Made by a program: the position numbers and the translations under genes. DNA of 32,033 nt from Bacillota bacterium (GTDB lineage: Bacteria > Bacillota > Clostridia > Peptostreptococcales > Anaerovoracaceae). The notes under the pieces were generated by a model, which made no database searches, had not been told where the DNA came from, and saw nothing but the letters and a program-made list of their open reading frames with translations. Of the stretch, positions 7,513-16,180 are shown one piece after another; positions within the stretch are counted from its first letter, which is position 1, and every line of letters starts with the position of its first letter. The stretch is taken from assembly GCA_022793975.1 (NCBI GenBank), contig JAAWDW010000049.1, forward strand, positions 1 through 32,033, given 5' to 3'.

Positions 7513-9815
7513 GAAGAAAACAGGGAATTGAAGTTCTGAAAGAACAGAAAAAAGGTTATTTGAATAAGATATCGGCGGCGGTACTTAAAACTTTAAGCAC
7601 AATACTGATTGCGGCCGGACTTACGGGAGCTTTCTTTGCAATAGGTGGCGGACCGATTTTTCTTATACCTATTTTTATTGTTGTACTGGCTGTAATGGTA
7701 ATTACAGGTATTGATTTTGTTATAAAAGATAAATCTTACGGTTTTATGGTATGCTTTGCTGCGTCTGCCGTGCTTTTATTTTTGTCCGCATCAAGCGTTC
7801 TGCGCGGTGTGTATATGTGGGGCAGTAATTTCCGTGCGGTTTGGAATAGGGTATTCGGTACGTTTTACGATCAATTTACCGTTTTGGGATATACCGAAAG
7901 TGATATGCTTACGGCAGGAATAGTATTTGCGCTTTTAATTTCGGCAGTATCATGGGAACTTATAAGGAGAAAAAAATTTATTTTAATAACAGTGCTGGTT
8001 TTGATACCGCTGTGCCTTTCGATGGTGCTTTCAACAGAACTTCCCGTATGGGTAAGCGCAAGTCTACTGACAGGATTTATGGCAGTATGGTGCAGTATCA
8101 GCAGTGCGGCGGGAATAAGATGGGAAACGATAGTTCCGGTGCTTTTTGTATGGGTACTTCTGTTTACGGTGTCGTATGCAAGTTCCGGCGTTAAATGGTA
8201 CAGATTTTCTGCGGATTTTCGTGAAAATGTTAAATATACGGTCGAGAAATTGCGTTTCGGAGAAGATAATCTTCCGGCAGGGGATCTGACAAAAGCAGAT
8301 ATGATGCTTGTGTCGCCGGAAACCGCAAACAGGCTGGAGATAAATACGGACCACGAGGGAACTCTTTATCTGCGCGGGTTTGTAGGCTCAGAATATGACA
8401 AAAGCAGGTGGAAGACTTTTTCGGCCGATAATTATGGCGGTGAATTTACCGGAATATTGCCGTGGCTCGGAGAAGAGAATTTTTATCCGGGAATGCAGTA
8501 TTCCGAGTATATAGATGCATCGGCGGAAGATGCTGAAAACGGAAAAGAAGAAAAAGTGTCGGTAAAAAATATCGGAGCAAGCCGCAGGTATATATATCTT
8601 CCGGAAACGGCATCTTCGTACAGCGGCACAGACGGAAAATGGAAACAGGACTGGGCACTTGAGTCCTCACAGGCATTTGGCAGCAGGGAATATTTATTTA
8701 CATATTATGATGTGCAGAAAAATGCGGAGACTCAGTTGCCGGCAGCGTGGATGTACCAGGAAGATGTTTCTGGTAATCATATGAAATTTAAAGAGAATGA
8801 GCTTTTATACCGCTCTTTTGTATACGAGAATTATCTCGGCATAGAAGATGATAAAAAAGAACTAATAAATAATGTGTTTTTCAGCGGAGAAGCAAGAAAT
8901 ACTGCAGTGGAAAGTATTTATACGGCAACGTCCAGAATACGTACTGTGCTGCGAATTCTTGCCGCTTATGATGAATCTCCGGCGAGAGTTCCGGCAAACC
9001 GAGATTTTTTAACCTGGTTTTTGACGGAAGGAAAAGAAGGCAATTCTGCTTACTATGCTACAGCGGCAGTGTTTGCATACAGAGCAGCAGGCATTCCTGC
9101 GCGTTACTCAGAAGGATATTTGCTGACAGAAAGTCGGACCAAGGAAAACAACGGCAGCATTGTTCTTACGGATAAAGATGCACACGCTTGGGTTGAAGTT
9201 TATATAGACGGTATGGGCTGGCGTGCTGTTGAGGTGACTCCGGGATTTTACGAGGAAATTTATCAGGCTAATATTATAGTTGCCGTGCCGAATGAAGCAC
9301 TTACGGGAACAAATGGAGAAACTGTAGATATTCCAGCTTCGGAGGAGTTTACGATGCCGGATACGGAAGATGAGAAAGCATCGGATGCAGAGAAGCCGGG
9401 AATTCTGATACCGGGACTTTTGCTTATACTTTGTGCTGCTTTGACTGTAGCAATTGTGCATCGTCTTTATGTTATGTATTTGAGTGCAGCATACAAAAGA
9501 ATGTCAGACGCCGAAAAACTGCGTTTTCTTTATAAAAAAATTATGGATATGACAGCAAAGCTGTATAAGAATTTTAACCCGCAGCAGCCGCTGGATATTA
9601 GGGCTTGCGGGGAAGTTTCTTTTGATATTGAATTTTACGAGCGTACAGTAGTGCGTATGGAGAGGATGATATACGGAGATATTCTTCCGCAGCCGAGAGA
9701 AATACCGGCGGCGGAAGAACTGGCAAAGCAGCTTAGATGTGAGCTTTACAGAAAAAACAGATTTAAACAAATGTTTTCGGATAATTTTGGCAGAGCCGTG
9801 GCTGTGAAAGGGTAG
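7509..9815 (+). CDS. Polytopic membrane protein with transglutaminase-like domain (TgpA-like), altered catalytic triad
   Basis: This 768-residue membrane protein has about six N-terminal transmembrane segments (residues 20-225), an extracytoplasmic region (about 230-630), another transmembrane segment (632-655) and a cytoplasmic tail. The extracytoplasmic region holds a transglutaminase-like core: GNSAYYATAAV, then GIPARYSEGY, then DAHAWVEVYIDGMGW followed by VEVTPG. Compared with the family triad Cys-His-Asp, Ser513 occupies the Cys position, His559 is kept, and Glu575 replaces Asp. The domain may therefore be non-catalytic, binding rather than cleaving or crosslinking peptides or cell-wall material. 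Some clostridial relatives may share these residues, so it could be a subfamily trait rather than decay; the rest of the ORF looks intact. It follows MoxR and DUF58, its usual partners. The start ATG overlaps the stop of a four-codon minicistron. Confidence 0.85.
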   Translation: MRRKQGIEVLKEQKKGYLNKISAAVLKTLSTILIAAGLTGAFFAIGGGPIFLIPIFIVVLAVMVITGIDFVIKDKSYGFMVCFAASAVLLFLSASSVLRGVYMWGSNFRAVWNRVFGTFYDQFTVLGYTESDMLTAGIVFALLISAVSWELIRRKKFILITVLVLIPLCLSMVLSTELPVWVSASLLTGFMAVWCSISSAAGIRWETIVPVLFVWVLLFTVSYASSGVKWYRFSADFRENVKYTVEKLRFGEDNLPAGDLTKADMMLVSPETANRLEINTDHEGTLYLRGFVGSEYDKSRWKTFSADNYGGEFTGILPWLGEENFYPGMQYSEYIDASAEDAENGKEEKVSVKNIGASRRYIYLPETASSYSGTDGKWKQDWALESSQAFGSREYLFTYYDVQKNAETQLPAAWMYQEDVSGNHMKFKENELLYRSFVYENYLGIEDDKKELINNVFFSGEARNTAVESIYTATSRIRTVLRILAAYDESPARVPANRDFLTWFLTEGKEGNSAYYATAAVFAYRAAGIPARYSEGYLLTESRTKENNGSIVLTDKDAHAWVEVYIDGMGWRAVEVTPGFYEEIYQANIIVAVPNEALTGTNGETVDIPASEEFTMPDTEDEKASDAEKPGILIPGLLLILCAALTVAIVHRLYVMYLSAAYKRMSDAEKLRFLYKKIMDMTAKLYKNFNPQQPLDIRACGEVSFDIEFYERTVVRMERMIYGDILPQPREIPAAEELAKQLRCELYRKNRFKQMFSDNFGRAVAVKG

Positions 9816-9823
9816 AGTTTATT

Positions 9824-11296
9824 ATGGTTAATGCCGCAAATAACAGTGCAAATGAAGTGAAACTTGATAAGAAGCTGTCACCTGTAAATGTGTGGGCAAT
9901 AGCATTCGGATGCATAATCGGCAGCGGAGCTTTTTTGCTACCCGGCACATCTTTTCTGCCTAAAGCGGGGCCTCTCGGTGCGGCAGTAGCGATGCTTGCG
10001 GGTGCGTCGGCTATGGTTATCATTGCTGTAAATTATAATTTTATGATAAATAAATATCCTGTTGCTGGCGGTGAGCTTACGTACGCAAAAGAAGCTTTCG
10101 GTAATGTGCATTCATTTATATGCGCGTGGTTTTTAAGCTTGTCGTATTTAATGATCGTACCGTTTAATGCAACGGCACTGTCAATGGTGGCCAGAAGCTT
10201 CTTTGGTTCCGTGTTTCAGGCGGGATTTCACTACAGCGCTGCCGGATATGATATATATTTTGGGGAGATACTTCTTGGAATTTTTGCACTTGCAATTTTT
10301 GCGCTTCTTAATATAAGAGGAGTAAAGTTTACCGGTATGTTTCAAACAGTGCTCTCGTGTTCACTTGTGAGTGCTGTTGTAATAATTTTTACAGCGGCAA
10401 TCTTAAAAGGTGTGATTACAGCAGACAATTTGTCGCCGCTGTTTGCAGGGGCTGCGGGTCATAGAGCCTTGCAGCCGGATAATGCCGTGCAGGAGAGCAG
10501 TGCATTTTCGGGAGTGCTTAAAGTGCTTGCTGTAGCTCCGTTTTGTTTTCTTGGTTTTGATACGACATCACAGGCGGCAGAAGAACTTAAATTTTCAGTA
10601 AAAAAATCAAAAGCAATTATGGCGCTTTCAATATTTTTCGGAGCGTTTATATATATAGCGCTTAATCTGACGGCGGCTTCGTGCAGACCTGACAGGTATG
10701 CAGACTGGACAGAATACATTTTTGATGTAAATTCCGGAATGCTTTCCGGAATAGAAAATATTCCTGTGTTTAATGCGGCAGAGATGCTTCTCGGAAATCC
10801 CGGATTATTTTTTATAGGTATAGCGGTATTCGCCGCTATGTGTTCCGGCATTACGGGATTTTATCTTGCGACAAGCCGTATTATGTACAGAATGGCGCGT
10901 GCAGAAATAATTCCGTCATGGTTTGGAATGCTGCATCCGAAATATAAAACTCCGGTCAAAACGCTGTTTTTTATTCTTGCAATATCAGTTATAGCACCGT
11001 TTTTCGGAAGAACTGCACTTGGATGGATTGTTGATATGACATCTCTCGGTGCGGCAATCGGATTTGGGTATACTTCGGCGTCCGCTTTTAAGTTTGCTAA
11101 AAAGGAAGGTAATAAGAGAATAGCAATGTCAGGGCTGCTGGGGACGGTGATGTCGTGTATATTTGCGGCGTTGCTTCTTGTCCCAGTACCTATGCTTGAC
11201 TGCGCATTGGGACGTGAATCGCTGATATGTCTTGCAGTGTGGTCGGCTATGGGTATAGTGTTTTATGTATATACAAAGAGGCATAGAGGTGTATAA
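9824..11296 (+). CDS. APC-family amino-acid permease
   Basis: This is a 490-residue integral membrane transporter with about 12 hydrophobic segments. The first contains GCIIGSGAFLLPG, the unwound substrate-binding helix motif (GxGxF type) of amino acid-polyamine-organocation transporters. PVAGGELTYAKEAFG in the next segments is also typical. It probably carries amino acids or polyamines by cation symport or exchange; the substrate cannot be read from sequence. It begins 8 nt after the transglutaminase-like gene and is probably the last gene of that transcription unit. No clear terminator follows before the next promoter at 11323. Its link to the MoxR trio is positional only. Confidence 0.85.
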   Translation: MVNAANNSANEVKLDKKLSPVNVWAIAFGCIIGSGAFLLPGTSFLPKAGPLGAAVAMLAGASAMVIIAVNYNFMINKYPVAGGELTYAKEAFGNVHSFICAWFLSLSYLMIVPFNATALSMVARSFFGSVFQAGFHYSAAGYDIYFGEILLGIFALAIFALLNIRGVKFTGMFQTVLSCSLVSAVVIIFTAAILKGVITADNLSPLFAGAAGHRALQPDNAVQESSAFSGVLKVLAVAPFCFLGFDTTSQAAEELKFSVKKSKAIMALSIFFGAFIYIALNLTAASCRPDRYADWTEYIFDVNSGMLSGIENIPVFNAAEMLLGNPGLFFIGIAVFAAMCSGITGFYLATSRIMYRMARAEIIPSWFGMLHPKYKTPVKTLFFILAISVIAPFFGRTALGWIVDMTSLGAAIGFGYTSASAFKFAKKEGNKRIAMSGLLGTVMSCIFAALLLVPVPMLDCALGRESLICLAVWSAMGIVFYVYTKRHRGV

Positions 11297-11322
11297 AAAG
11301 GCAGGTTTGTGTATGAAAACTT

Positions 11323-11351
11323 TTGCCACCGCGGGAAATTTATGATAAAAT
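11323..11351 (+). promoter_or_regulatory. Sigma-A promoter for the copper-amine-oxidase-N-like operon
   Basis: -35 TTGCCA (11323-11328) and -10 TAAAAT (11346-11351) are separated by 17 nt, about 50 nt upstream of the ATG at 11402. It gives the three following genes their own start even though the permease gene ends only 26 nt earlier. Confidence 0.55.
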
Positions 11352-11401
11352 AATTTGAAGGGTATCATTTGAGAGTAAAAAATCGAATCAGGGGAAAGAA
11401 G

Positions 11402-12445
11402 ATGAAGAAAACATTAAATCTAAAAATATTAACAGTATCAGCCATAGTTATATCAGTTTTTACGTCTGCGGCAGCATCATATGCGATCCCGGCTGGTGTG
11501 TCTTCCGCAAGCAGCACCGATACAAGGCGTGCGGCATATTTGCGACAGGATATAACGGTAGAATTAAATCGTGAAAAATTGTCGTTTGCTGATGAAAAAG
11601 GCGGTGTAATATATCCTCTTACATATAACGGCAGCACATATCTTCCCATTCGTGCCGTATCGGGGCTTATGGGAGAACCGATAGAGTGGAGTAACGAAGC
11701 CAGGACTGTTTATATAGGCAAAACTCTTTCCATGCCTGTCAAATACCTGCTTGATCCTGCCGAATCTCTGTATGTAAAGACCGTTTCATACGGGGCATCG
11801 GGAATTATGTCAAATATCGTTGTCAGAGAACAGCGAAATGTACTTATAATGTATGATTTTGAAAAACTGCAGTTTAAAAATGAGTCGGGCACGGTGATTT
11901 ATCCTATAAATTATAACGGCAGTAATTATCTGCCGCTGCGTGCGATAGCCGAGCTTATGGATGAGCCTATCGTGTGGGACGGAAAAACAAAGACTGTTTA
12001 CATAGGCTCAATGACTCCTATTGAAGAAGCGGACGAGCCTCAAATGAGGGATGAAACGTTTTCTATTATAGAACTTTATGACAGAGAAGCGGAGCTTTAT
12101 AATCTTGCTACGGCTAAAATTGCCGAAATAGGGAAATGGACAGATGATGAAGCGCGTATGATGGCGGCATCCATAAGTGATGATCTGCGTACTGCAGCAA
12201 TGAATAAAAATGAAGCAAAGCGTCTTCTCAAGACGGAGACATTTACGGAAGAAGAATATGAAGCATGCCAAAAGCTTTGTGATTTTATAGAAATGACAGA
12301 GTATTATATACTTGTAATGGAAAATATAGCGTATATGGCTGCCGATGGACAGGATTATTCGGTAATGGCCGAAACTTTTCTGAATTTTGCGCTTGAGTCG
12401 GATAAGGCTATGGACAGCGCTAGGGAGGCGATAGAGTGTTTGTAA
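11402..12445 (+). CDS. Secreted protein with two copper-amine-oxidase-N-like domains
   Basis: This 347-residue exported protein has a signal peptide (MKKTLNLK, then a hydrophobic core ending near AAASYA). Two consecutive copper-amine-oxidase-N-like domains lie at about residues 40-100 and 130-195. Each shows the pattern VIYPxxYNGSxYLPxRA followed by EPIxW and TVYIG. These domains are common in secreted Firmicute proteins, where they are thought to bind wall or surface components; they are not amine oxidases. The C-terminal part (about 200-347) is helical and Glu/Ala-rich, without a recognised fold. The ATG at 11402 is preferred over a TTG 33 nt upstream because GGGGAAAG lies just before it and it gives a standard signal peptide. 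It overlaps the following gene by 10 nt, so a joint function is likely. Confidence 0.85.
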   Translation: MKKTLNLKILTVSAIVISVFTSAAASYAIPAGVSSASSTDTRRAAYLRQDITVELNREKLSFADEKGGVIYPLTYNGSTYLPIRAVSGLMGEPIEWSNEARTVYIGKTLSMPVKYLLDPAESLYVKTVSYGASGIMSNIVVREQRNVLIMYDFEKLQFKNESGTVIYPINYNGSNYLPLRAIAELMDEPIVWDGKTKTVYIGSMTPIEEADEPQMRDETFSIIELYDREAELYNLATAKIAEIGKWTDDEARMMAASISDDLRTAAMNKNEAKRLLKTETFTEEEYEACQKLCDFIEMTEYYILVMENIAYMAADGQDYSVMAETFLNFALESDKAMDSAREAIECL

Positions 12446-13323
12446 ATGCAATCGAACAGGCGAGTATGTATACTCGCCCCATTTTTACTATAGCGCGCCG
12501 ATACGGAAGGGCAGAAGTGCTGCCGGGTTCGGCTACTATATTTTTTGTCAATGAAGAGGGCTGGGCTGTGACTACAAAGCAGGTGGCAAAGATGATTGTC
12601 GACGCGGGAAATGTAGAAAAAAAGTATGCCGAATTCAGACAAAAAAGAAGTGAAATCCCAGCAGGGTATAATTTTGAAGAACAGATTAAAGCACTTGAAA
12701 CACTCAATCAGTATAATGCGGAAAAAATCTGTCAGCTCAAGGTTAATTTTGTAGATTGCGTAGATCATATAAGCGGTGTAGAATGTAAGATGCACCCTAA
12801 GTATGACGTTGCGCTTGTTCATTTTAGCGGTTATACGCGGCTTGGCTATAACGGATATGCTACATTTGCGGCTTCATCAGAGGCGGTAAAACCGGGCAGA
12901 TTTTTATGCAGACTCGGCTATCCGTTTCCGGAGTTTCGTAATTTTAAATATGATGCGGAAAAAGATGATATCGTGTGGACCGCCGAAAATCTGAGAAGTC
13001 CACGTTTTCCAGCGGAAGGTATGGTAACACGTCTTATAGGAGAGCAGGACGGTGAGATAATAGGTATTGAAATGAGTACTCCGGGATATAAAGGGGCTTC
13101 CGGAGGACCGCTTTTTGATCCGAGGGGACTTGTTTACGGGATGCAAACGGGAGTGAGTTCACTGAATCTTGGACAGTGTGTTCATATGGATATCATAAAA
13201 GGAATGCTGACAAAGGAAGGTGTAAAGTATTACGAGGACCAGTACGGGGCGAAGACTGCAGGTGATAAAAGTTTTATCCGTATGAGTTCTGCCGCCGGGA
13301 CAAGCGGCGGAAAAATGAGTTAG
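12436..13323 (+). CDS. Trypsin-fold serine-protease-like protein lacking the catalytic His
   Basis: This 295-residue protein resembles the HtrA/trypsin (S1) fold. GSATIFFVNEEGWAVTT leads into the position where families have TxxHV, but here the residues are TTKQVA, so the catalytic His is Gln49. Asp124 (KYDVALVHF) and the nucleophile Ser222 in KGASGGPLFD are present, as is a plausible final strand (GLVYGMQTG). No signal peptide or PDZ domain is visible. It starts with GTG behind GGGAGG inside the end of the previous gene, so the two are translationally coupled. It may be a pseudoprotease that binds peptides, or a protease using another residue. Fold assignment is good; loss of activity is an inference. 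Confidence 0.75.
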   Translation: MFVNAIEQASMYTRPIFTIARRYGRAEVLPGSATIFFVNEEGWAVTTKQVAKMIVDAGNVEKKYAEFRQKRSEIPAGYNFEEQIKALETLNQYNAEKICQLKVNFVDCVDHISGVECKMHPKYDVALVHFSGYTRLGYNGYATFAASSEAVKPGRFLCRLGYPFPEFRNFKYDAEKDDIVWTAENLRSPRFPAEGMVTRLIGEQDGEIIGIEMSTPGYKGASGGPLFDPRGLVYGMQTGVSSLNLGQCVHMDIIKGMLTKEGVKYYEDQYGAKTAGDKSFIRMSSAAGTSGGKMS

Positions 13324-13344
13324 AAAGGTATTTAATAAAAACAG

Positions 13345-15249
13345 ATGGTTAAATATTCAAGAATAGCCGGTCTGATGTTTGCAGATTTTCTGATCGTAAA
13401 TTTTTCATACATATTTGCTTTGCTTCTGAGATTTGAGTTTGAAGTTAACAGCAATCAATTTAATCAATATTTTACTGTTTATGCGGATAATATTCTTCCG
13501 CTTACAATTGCGGCCATTATCGCTTTTGCACTGGTCGGAATATATACGAGCATATGGAGGTATGCAGGTTCCGAGGAACTTGTGAAAATAGGAATAGGCG
13601 CTGTGCTGGCCTCAATCTTCGGTCTTACGTTTATTTCTATTGCCAGACCTATGACGATACTTCCGCGAAGTGTTTATATAATCTCCGCGATGATGATGTT
13701 TGTACTGATCGCCTGTTCGCGTTATATGTACAGATTTATCAGGAATTTAAAGAATCCGGGCAGTGTTAACAATATTCTGCTGTCTGTCGGAAAAAAGGAC
13801 ATTATAGGAAGCGGCCTTACAAAAGTTATGGTCATAGGAGCAGGGGATGCCGGAGCTTCGATGATAAAGGAGATAAAACAGCATCCTGAATACAGTAAAA
13901 AAGTGGTTGCCGCCATTGATGACGATCCGAATAAACTCGGCAAAAGGATTGCCGGAGTAAAAATTGTCGGCAGCCGTTCAAAAATAAAAACTATAGCACG
14001 GAAAAAGGGTATTGATGAAATAATAGTTGCCATTCCGTCTGCAAATCATAAAGAGATACAGAATATATTAAATGAATGCAACAGGACCAAGTGTAAAATA
14101 AAAGTACTGCCATCGCTCATAGATCTTATTAACGGTGATGTGAGCGTAAGTCATTTGCGGGATGTCGAGATAGAAGATCTTCTCGGCCGCGATCCCGTAA
14201 AAGTAAATCTGCGTGAAATTTCCGGATATCTGGAGGAAAAAATTGTGCTTGTAACAGGAGGCGGAGGATCGATCGGATCCGAGCTTTGCAGGCAGATAGC
14301 GAGGTTTCGCCCGCGGAGACTTATTGCGATGGATATATACGAAAATACCGTATTTGAACTTGCAAACGAGATGAAGGCAAAGTATCCGCAGCTTGAGTTT
14401 GAGGTTGTAATAGGCTCTGTCAGAAGTAAAGAGCGTGTACATGAAGTTTTTGAAAAATATAAACCGCATGTGGTGTTTCACGCCGCGGCACATAAGCATG
14501 TGCCGCTTATGGAAAATAATCCGAAAGAAGCGATAATGAACAATATTATCGGGACGAAGAATTTGATAGATATGTCGGATGAATATTCGGTTTCCAAGTT
14601 TGTGATGATTTCCACAGATAAGGCGGTAAATCCGACAAACGTAATGGGAGCAACAAAACGAGCCGGAGAAATGATGCTCCAGGAAAAAAGCACGCATTCC
14701 AGAACAAGTTATACGGCGGTGCGTTTCGGAAATGTGCTTGGAAGCAACGGTTCTGTGATACCGCTTTTCAGAAAACAGATTGAAAACGGCGGTCCCGTTA
14801 CCGTAACGCATCCTGATATTACGCGGTATTTTATGACGATACCGGAGGCGGTGCAGCTTGTAATACAGGCGGGAGCTATGGCGGACGGCGGTGAAATATT
14901 CGTGCTTGATATGGGAGAGCCGGTGAAGATAATGGATCTTGCCGAAAATATCATACGGCTTTCCGGATATGTGCCGAGAGTAGATATAGATATAGAGATT
15001 ACGGGGCTGAGGCCGGGAGAAAAGCTTTATGAAGAGCTTCTTCTTGATGAAGAAAGCGTAAAAAAGACAGCGCATCAAAAGATATATGTAGAACATCCTC
15101 TGCCTATAGATCCTGAGCTCAGCAGGCTGCTTTCGGGAGATGAAGGTATTACTCTTGAAGATAAGATATATGAAATAGCAAAAGGGAGCGACAGCGATGC
15201 CAAAGAATGGCTGCATACACTAGTACGGAATTATACGCCGCAGAAGTAA
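13345..15249 (+). CDS. Membrane-bound UDP-GlcNAc 4,6-dehydratase-like enzyme (PglF/CapD/FlaA1 family)
   Basis: This 634-residue enzyme is of nucleotide-sugar dehydratase type. Four N-terminal transmembrane segments (about residues 8-130) are followed by a first Rossmann-like domain (VMVIGAGDAGASM, near 155-165) and then the extended SDR catalytic domain (LVTGGGGSIGSEL, near 303). The catalytic stretch STDKAVNPTNVMGATKR contains the Thr-Asp-Lys and Met...Lys pattern of PglF-type enzymes. Members convert UDP-GlcNAc to a 4-keto-6-deoxy sugar used for bacillosamine, QuiNAc or FucNAc in surface glycans. Length and architecture are normal. The ribosome binding site is weak (AAAGGT far upstream), and it lies 21 nt after the protease-like gene, ending in the terminator at 15266. 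No glycosyltransferases or aminotransferase partners are adjacent, so the final sugar is unknown. Confidence 0.9.
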   Translation: MVKYSRIAGLMFADFLIVNFSYIFALLLRFEFEVNSNQFNQYFTVYADNILPLTIAAIIAFALVGIYTSIWRYAGSEELVKIGIGAVLASIFGLTFISIARPMTILPRSVYIISAMMMFVLIACSRYMYRFIRNLKNPGSVNNILLSVGKKDIIGSGLTKVMVIGAGDAGASMIKEIKQHPEYSKKVVAAIDDDPNKLGKRIAGVKIVGSRSKIKTIARKKGIDEIIVAIPSANHKEIQNILNECNRTKCKIKVLPSLIDLINGDVSVSHLRDVEIEDLLGRDPVKVNLREISGYLEEKIVLVTGGGGSIGSELCRQIARFRPRRLIAMDIYENTVFELANEMKAKYPQLEFEVVIGSVRSKERVHEVFEKYKPHVVFHAAAHKHVPLMENNPKEAIMNNIIGTKNLIDMSDEYSVSKFVMISTDKAVNPTNVMGATKRAGEMMLQEKSTHSRTSYTAVRFGNVLGSNGSVIPLFRKQIENGGPVTVTHPDITRYFMTIPEAVQLVIQAGAMADGGEIFVLDMGEPVKIMDLAENIIRLSGYVPRVDIDIEITGLRPGEKLYEELLLDEESVKKTAHQKIYVEHPLPIDPELSRLLSGDEGITLEDKIYEIAKGSDSDAKEWLHTLVRNYTPQK

Positions 15250-15265
15250 GTCTGTGATGAAAAAT

Positions 15266-15294
15266 AAAACCCCCGATTTGAAACGGGGGTTTTT
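15266..15294 (+). terminator. Strong intrinsic terminator, probably bidirectional
   Basis: A 10-bp stem AAAACCCCCG (15266-15275) pairs with CGGGGGTTTT (15284-15293) around an 8-nt loop, with a T run on the plus strand and A-rich sequence on the other side. It lies between the convergent dehydratase and phzF-like genes and touches the latter's stop codon, so it can serve both. Confidence 0.9.
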
Positions 15295-15295
15295 G

Positions 15296-16156
15296 TTATT
15301 TCCAGTCACCTTCGGAAACGGTGTACGAGGTACCACCGACTTCTATTTTGTAAATGCCGCTATTAAGTTCGGCATTTACATAGAGTACGGACGGTCTTCC
15401 CATTTCGCTTCCCTGGCTTACACGGTAGTTTAATTTGCTTTTTCCGAAAAAGTTGTAATGAAGAAGGTATGCCGCAAGGTCTCCGTTTGCGCTTCCCGTG
15501 GCAGGATCTTCAAGAAATCCGGTATCCTCCATAAATGTACGAACTCTTATGTCTCCGTTTTGGTCTTCACAGAATACAAGCAGATTGCATGGAGCGTAAT
15601 CATCTATGAATTTTTGGCGCATAGGATGATTTACACTGCATCTTTCGATGGCATCAATACTTTTAAGCGGTACAATGAAGCTTTCAAGTCCTGTGGAAAC
15701 CCACTGCGAAGGAAAATCTGTGCGGATATCATCGGCATTTATGGAGAGTGCATCGGCAGTTGCCTGAGGATTGTCGACAAACATTCCGAACTGGGGCTGA
15801 TTTTGGCTCATTGTCATAGTACCGTCTTGCGCAATGTCTACCGGAATCTGTCCTGCTTTGAGATTAAGGATGATCTTTTCAGCTTTGCCGCCCTCAAAAA
15901 TTTCATTGATTATATGGGCCGTTCCGAGAGTAGGATGTCCTGCAAAAGGCACTTCTATATCCGGAGTAAATATTTTTACACTGTAACCTCCGTCGGACTG
16001 TTTATCAGAGAGAATGAATGATGTTTCAGAGAAATGTATTTCCTTTGCTATTTGCTGCATTTCATCCGTGTTTATTTCGCGGTCAGGGATAAATACTGCC
16101 AGCTGGTTTCCCTGATATTTTGCTTCTGCAAATACGTCAACAATATAAAATTTCAT
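15296..16156 (-). CDS. PhzF-family isomerase/epimerase-like protein
   Basis: This 286-residue protein has the diaminopimelate-epimerase-like fold of the PhzF family. Visible signatures are YQGNQLAVF near the N terminus, the acid catalyst Glu44 in HFSETSF, FAGHPTLGTA and DPATGSANGDLAAYL near the C terminus. PhzF proper isomerises a phenazine precursor, but most family members have unknown substrates, and no phenazine genes are present here. The start at 16156 is chosen over an upstream in-frame codon because AAAGGAGA lies just before it and it gives the standard MKFYIVDVF beginning. It lies downstream of, and in the same direction as, a MocR-type regulator, which is a likely controller. The inverted repeat at 16181-16220 sits directly in front of it. 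Confidence 0.9.
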   Translation of the reverse strand: MKFYIVDVFAEAKYQGNQLAVFIPDREINTDEMQQIAKEIHFSETSFILSDKQSDGGYSVKIFTPDIEVPFAGHPTLGTAHIINEIFEGGKAEKIILNLKAGQIPVDIAQDGTMTMSQNQPQFGMFVDNPQATADALSINADDIRTDFPSQWVSTGLESFIVPLKSIDAIERCSVNHPMRQKFIDDYAPCNLLVFCEDQNGDIRVRTFMEDTGFLEDPATGSANGDLAAYLLHYNFFGKSKLNYRVSQGSEMGRPSVLYVNAELNSGIYKIEVGGTSYTVSEGDWK

Positions 16157-16180
16157 ATCGTTTCTCCTTTCATTTAAAAA

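Noticed and set aside
14068..15216. Long 382-codon minus-strand ORF
   Set aside because: It lies wholly antisense to the PglF-like dehydratase, whose catalytic motifs run through the same stretch. Its own protein is rich in His, Tyr and Arg with no recognisable domain, as expected for a shadow frame.
15458..16021. 187-codon plus-strand ORF
   Set aside because: Antisense to the PhzF-family gene, which has all its family motifs; no promoter or ribosome binding site was seen for the plus-strand frame.
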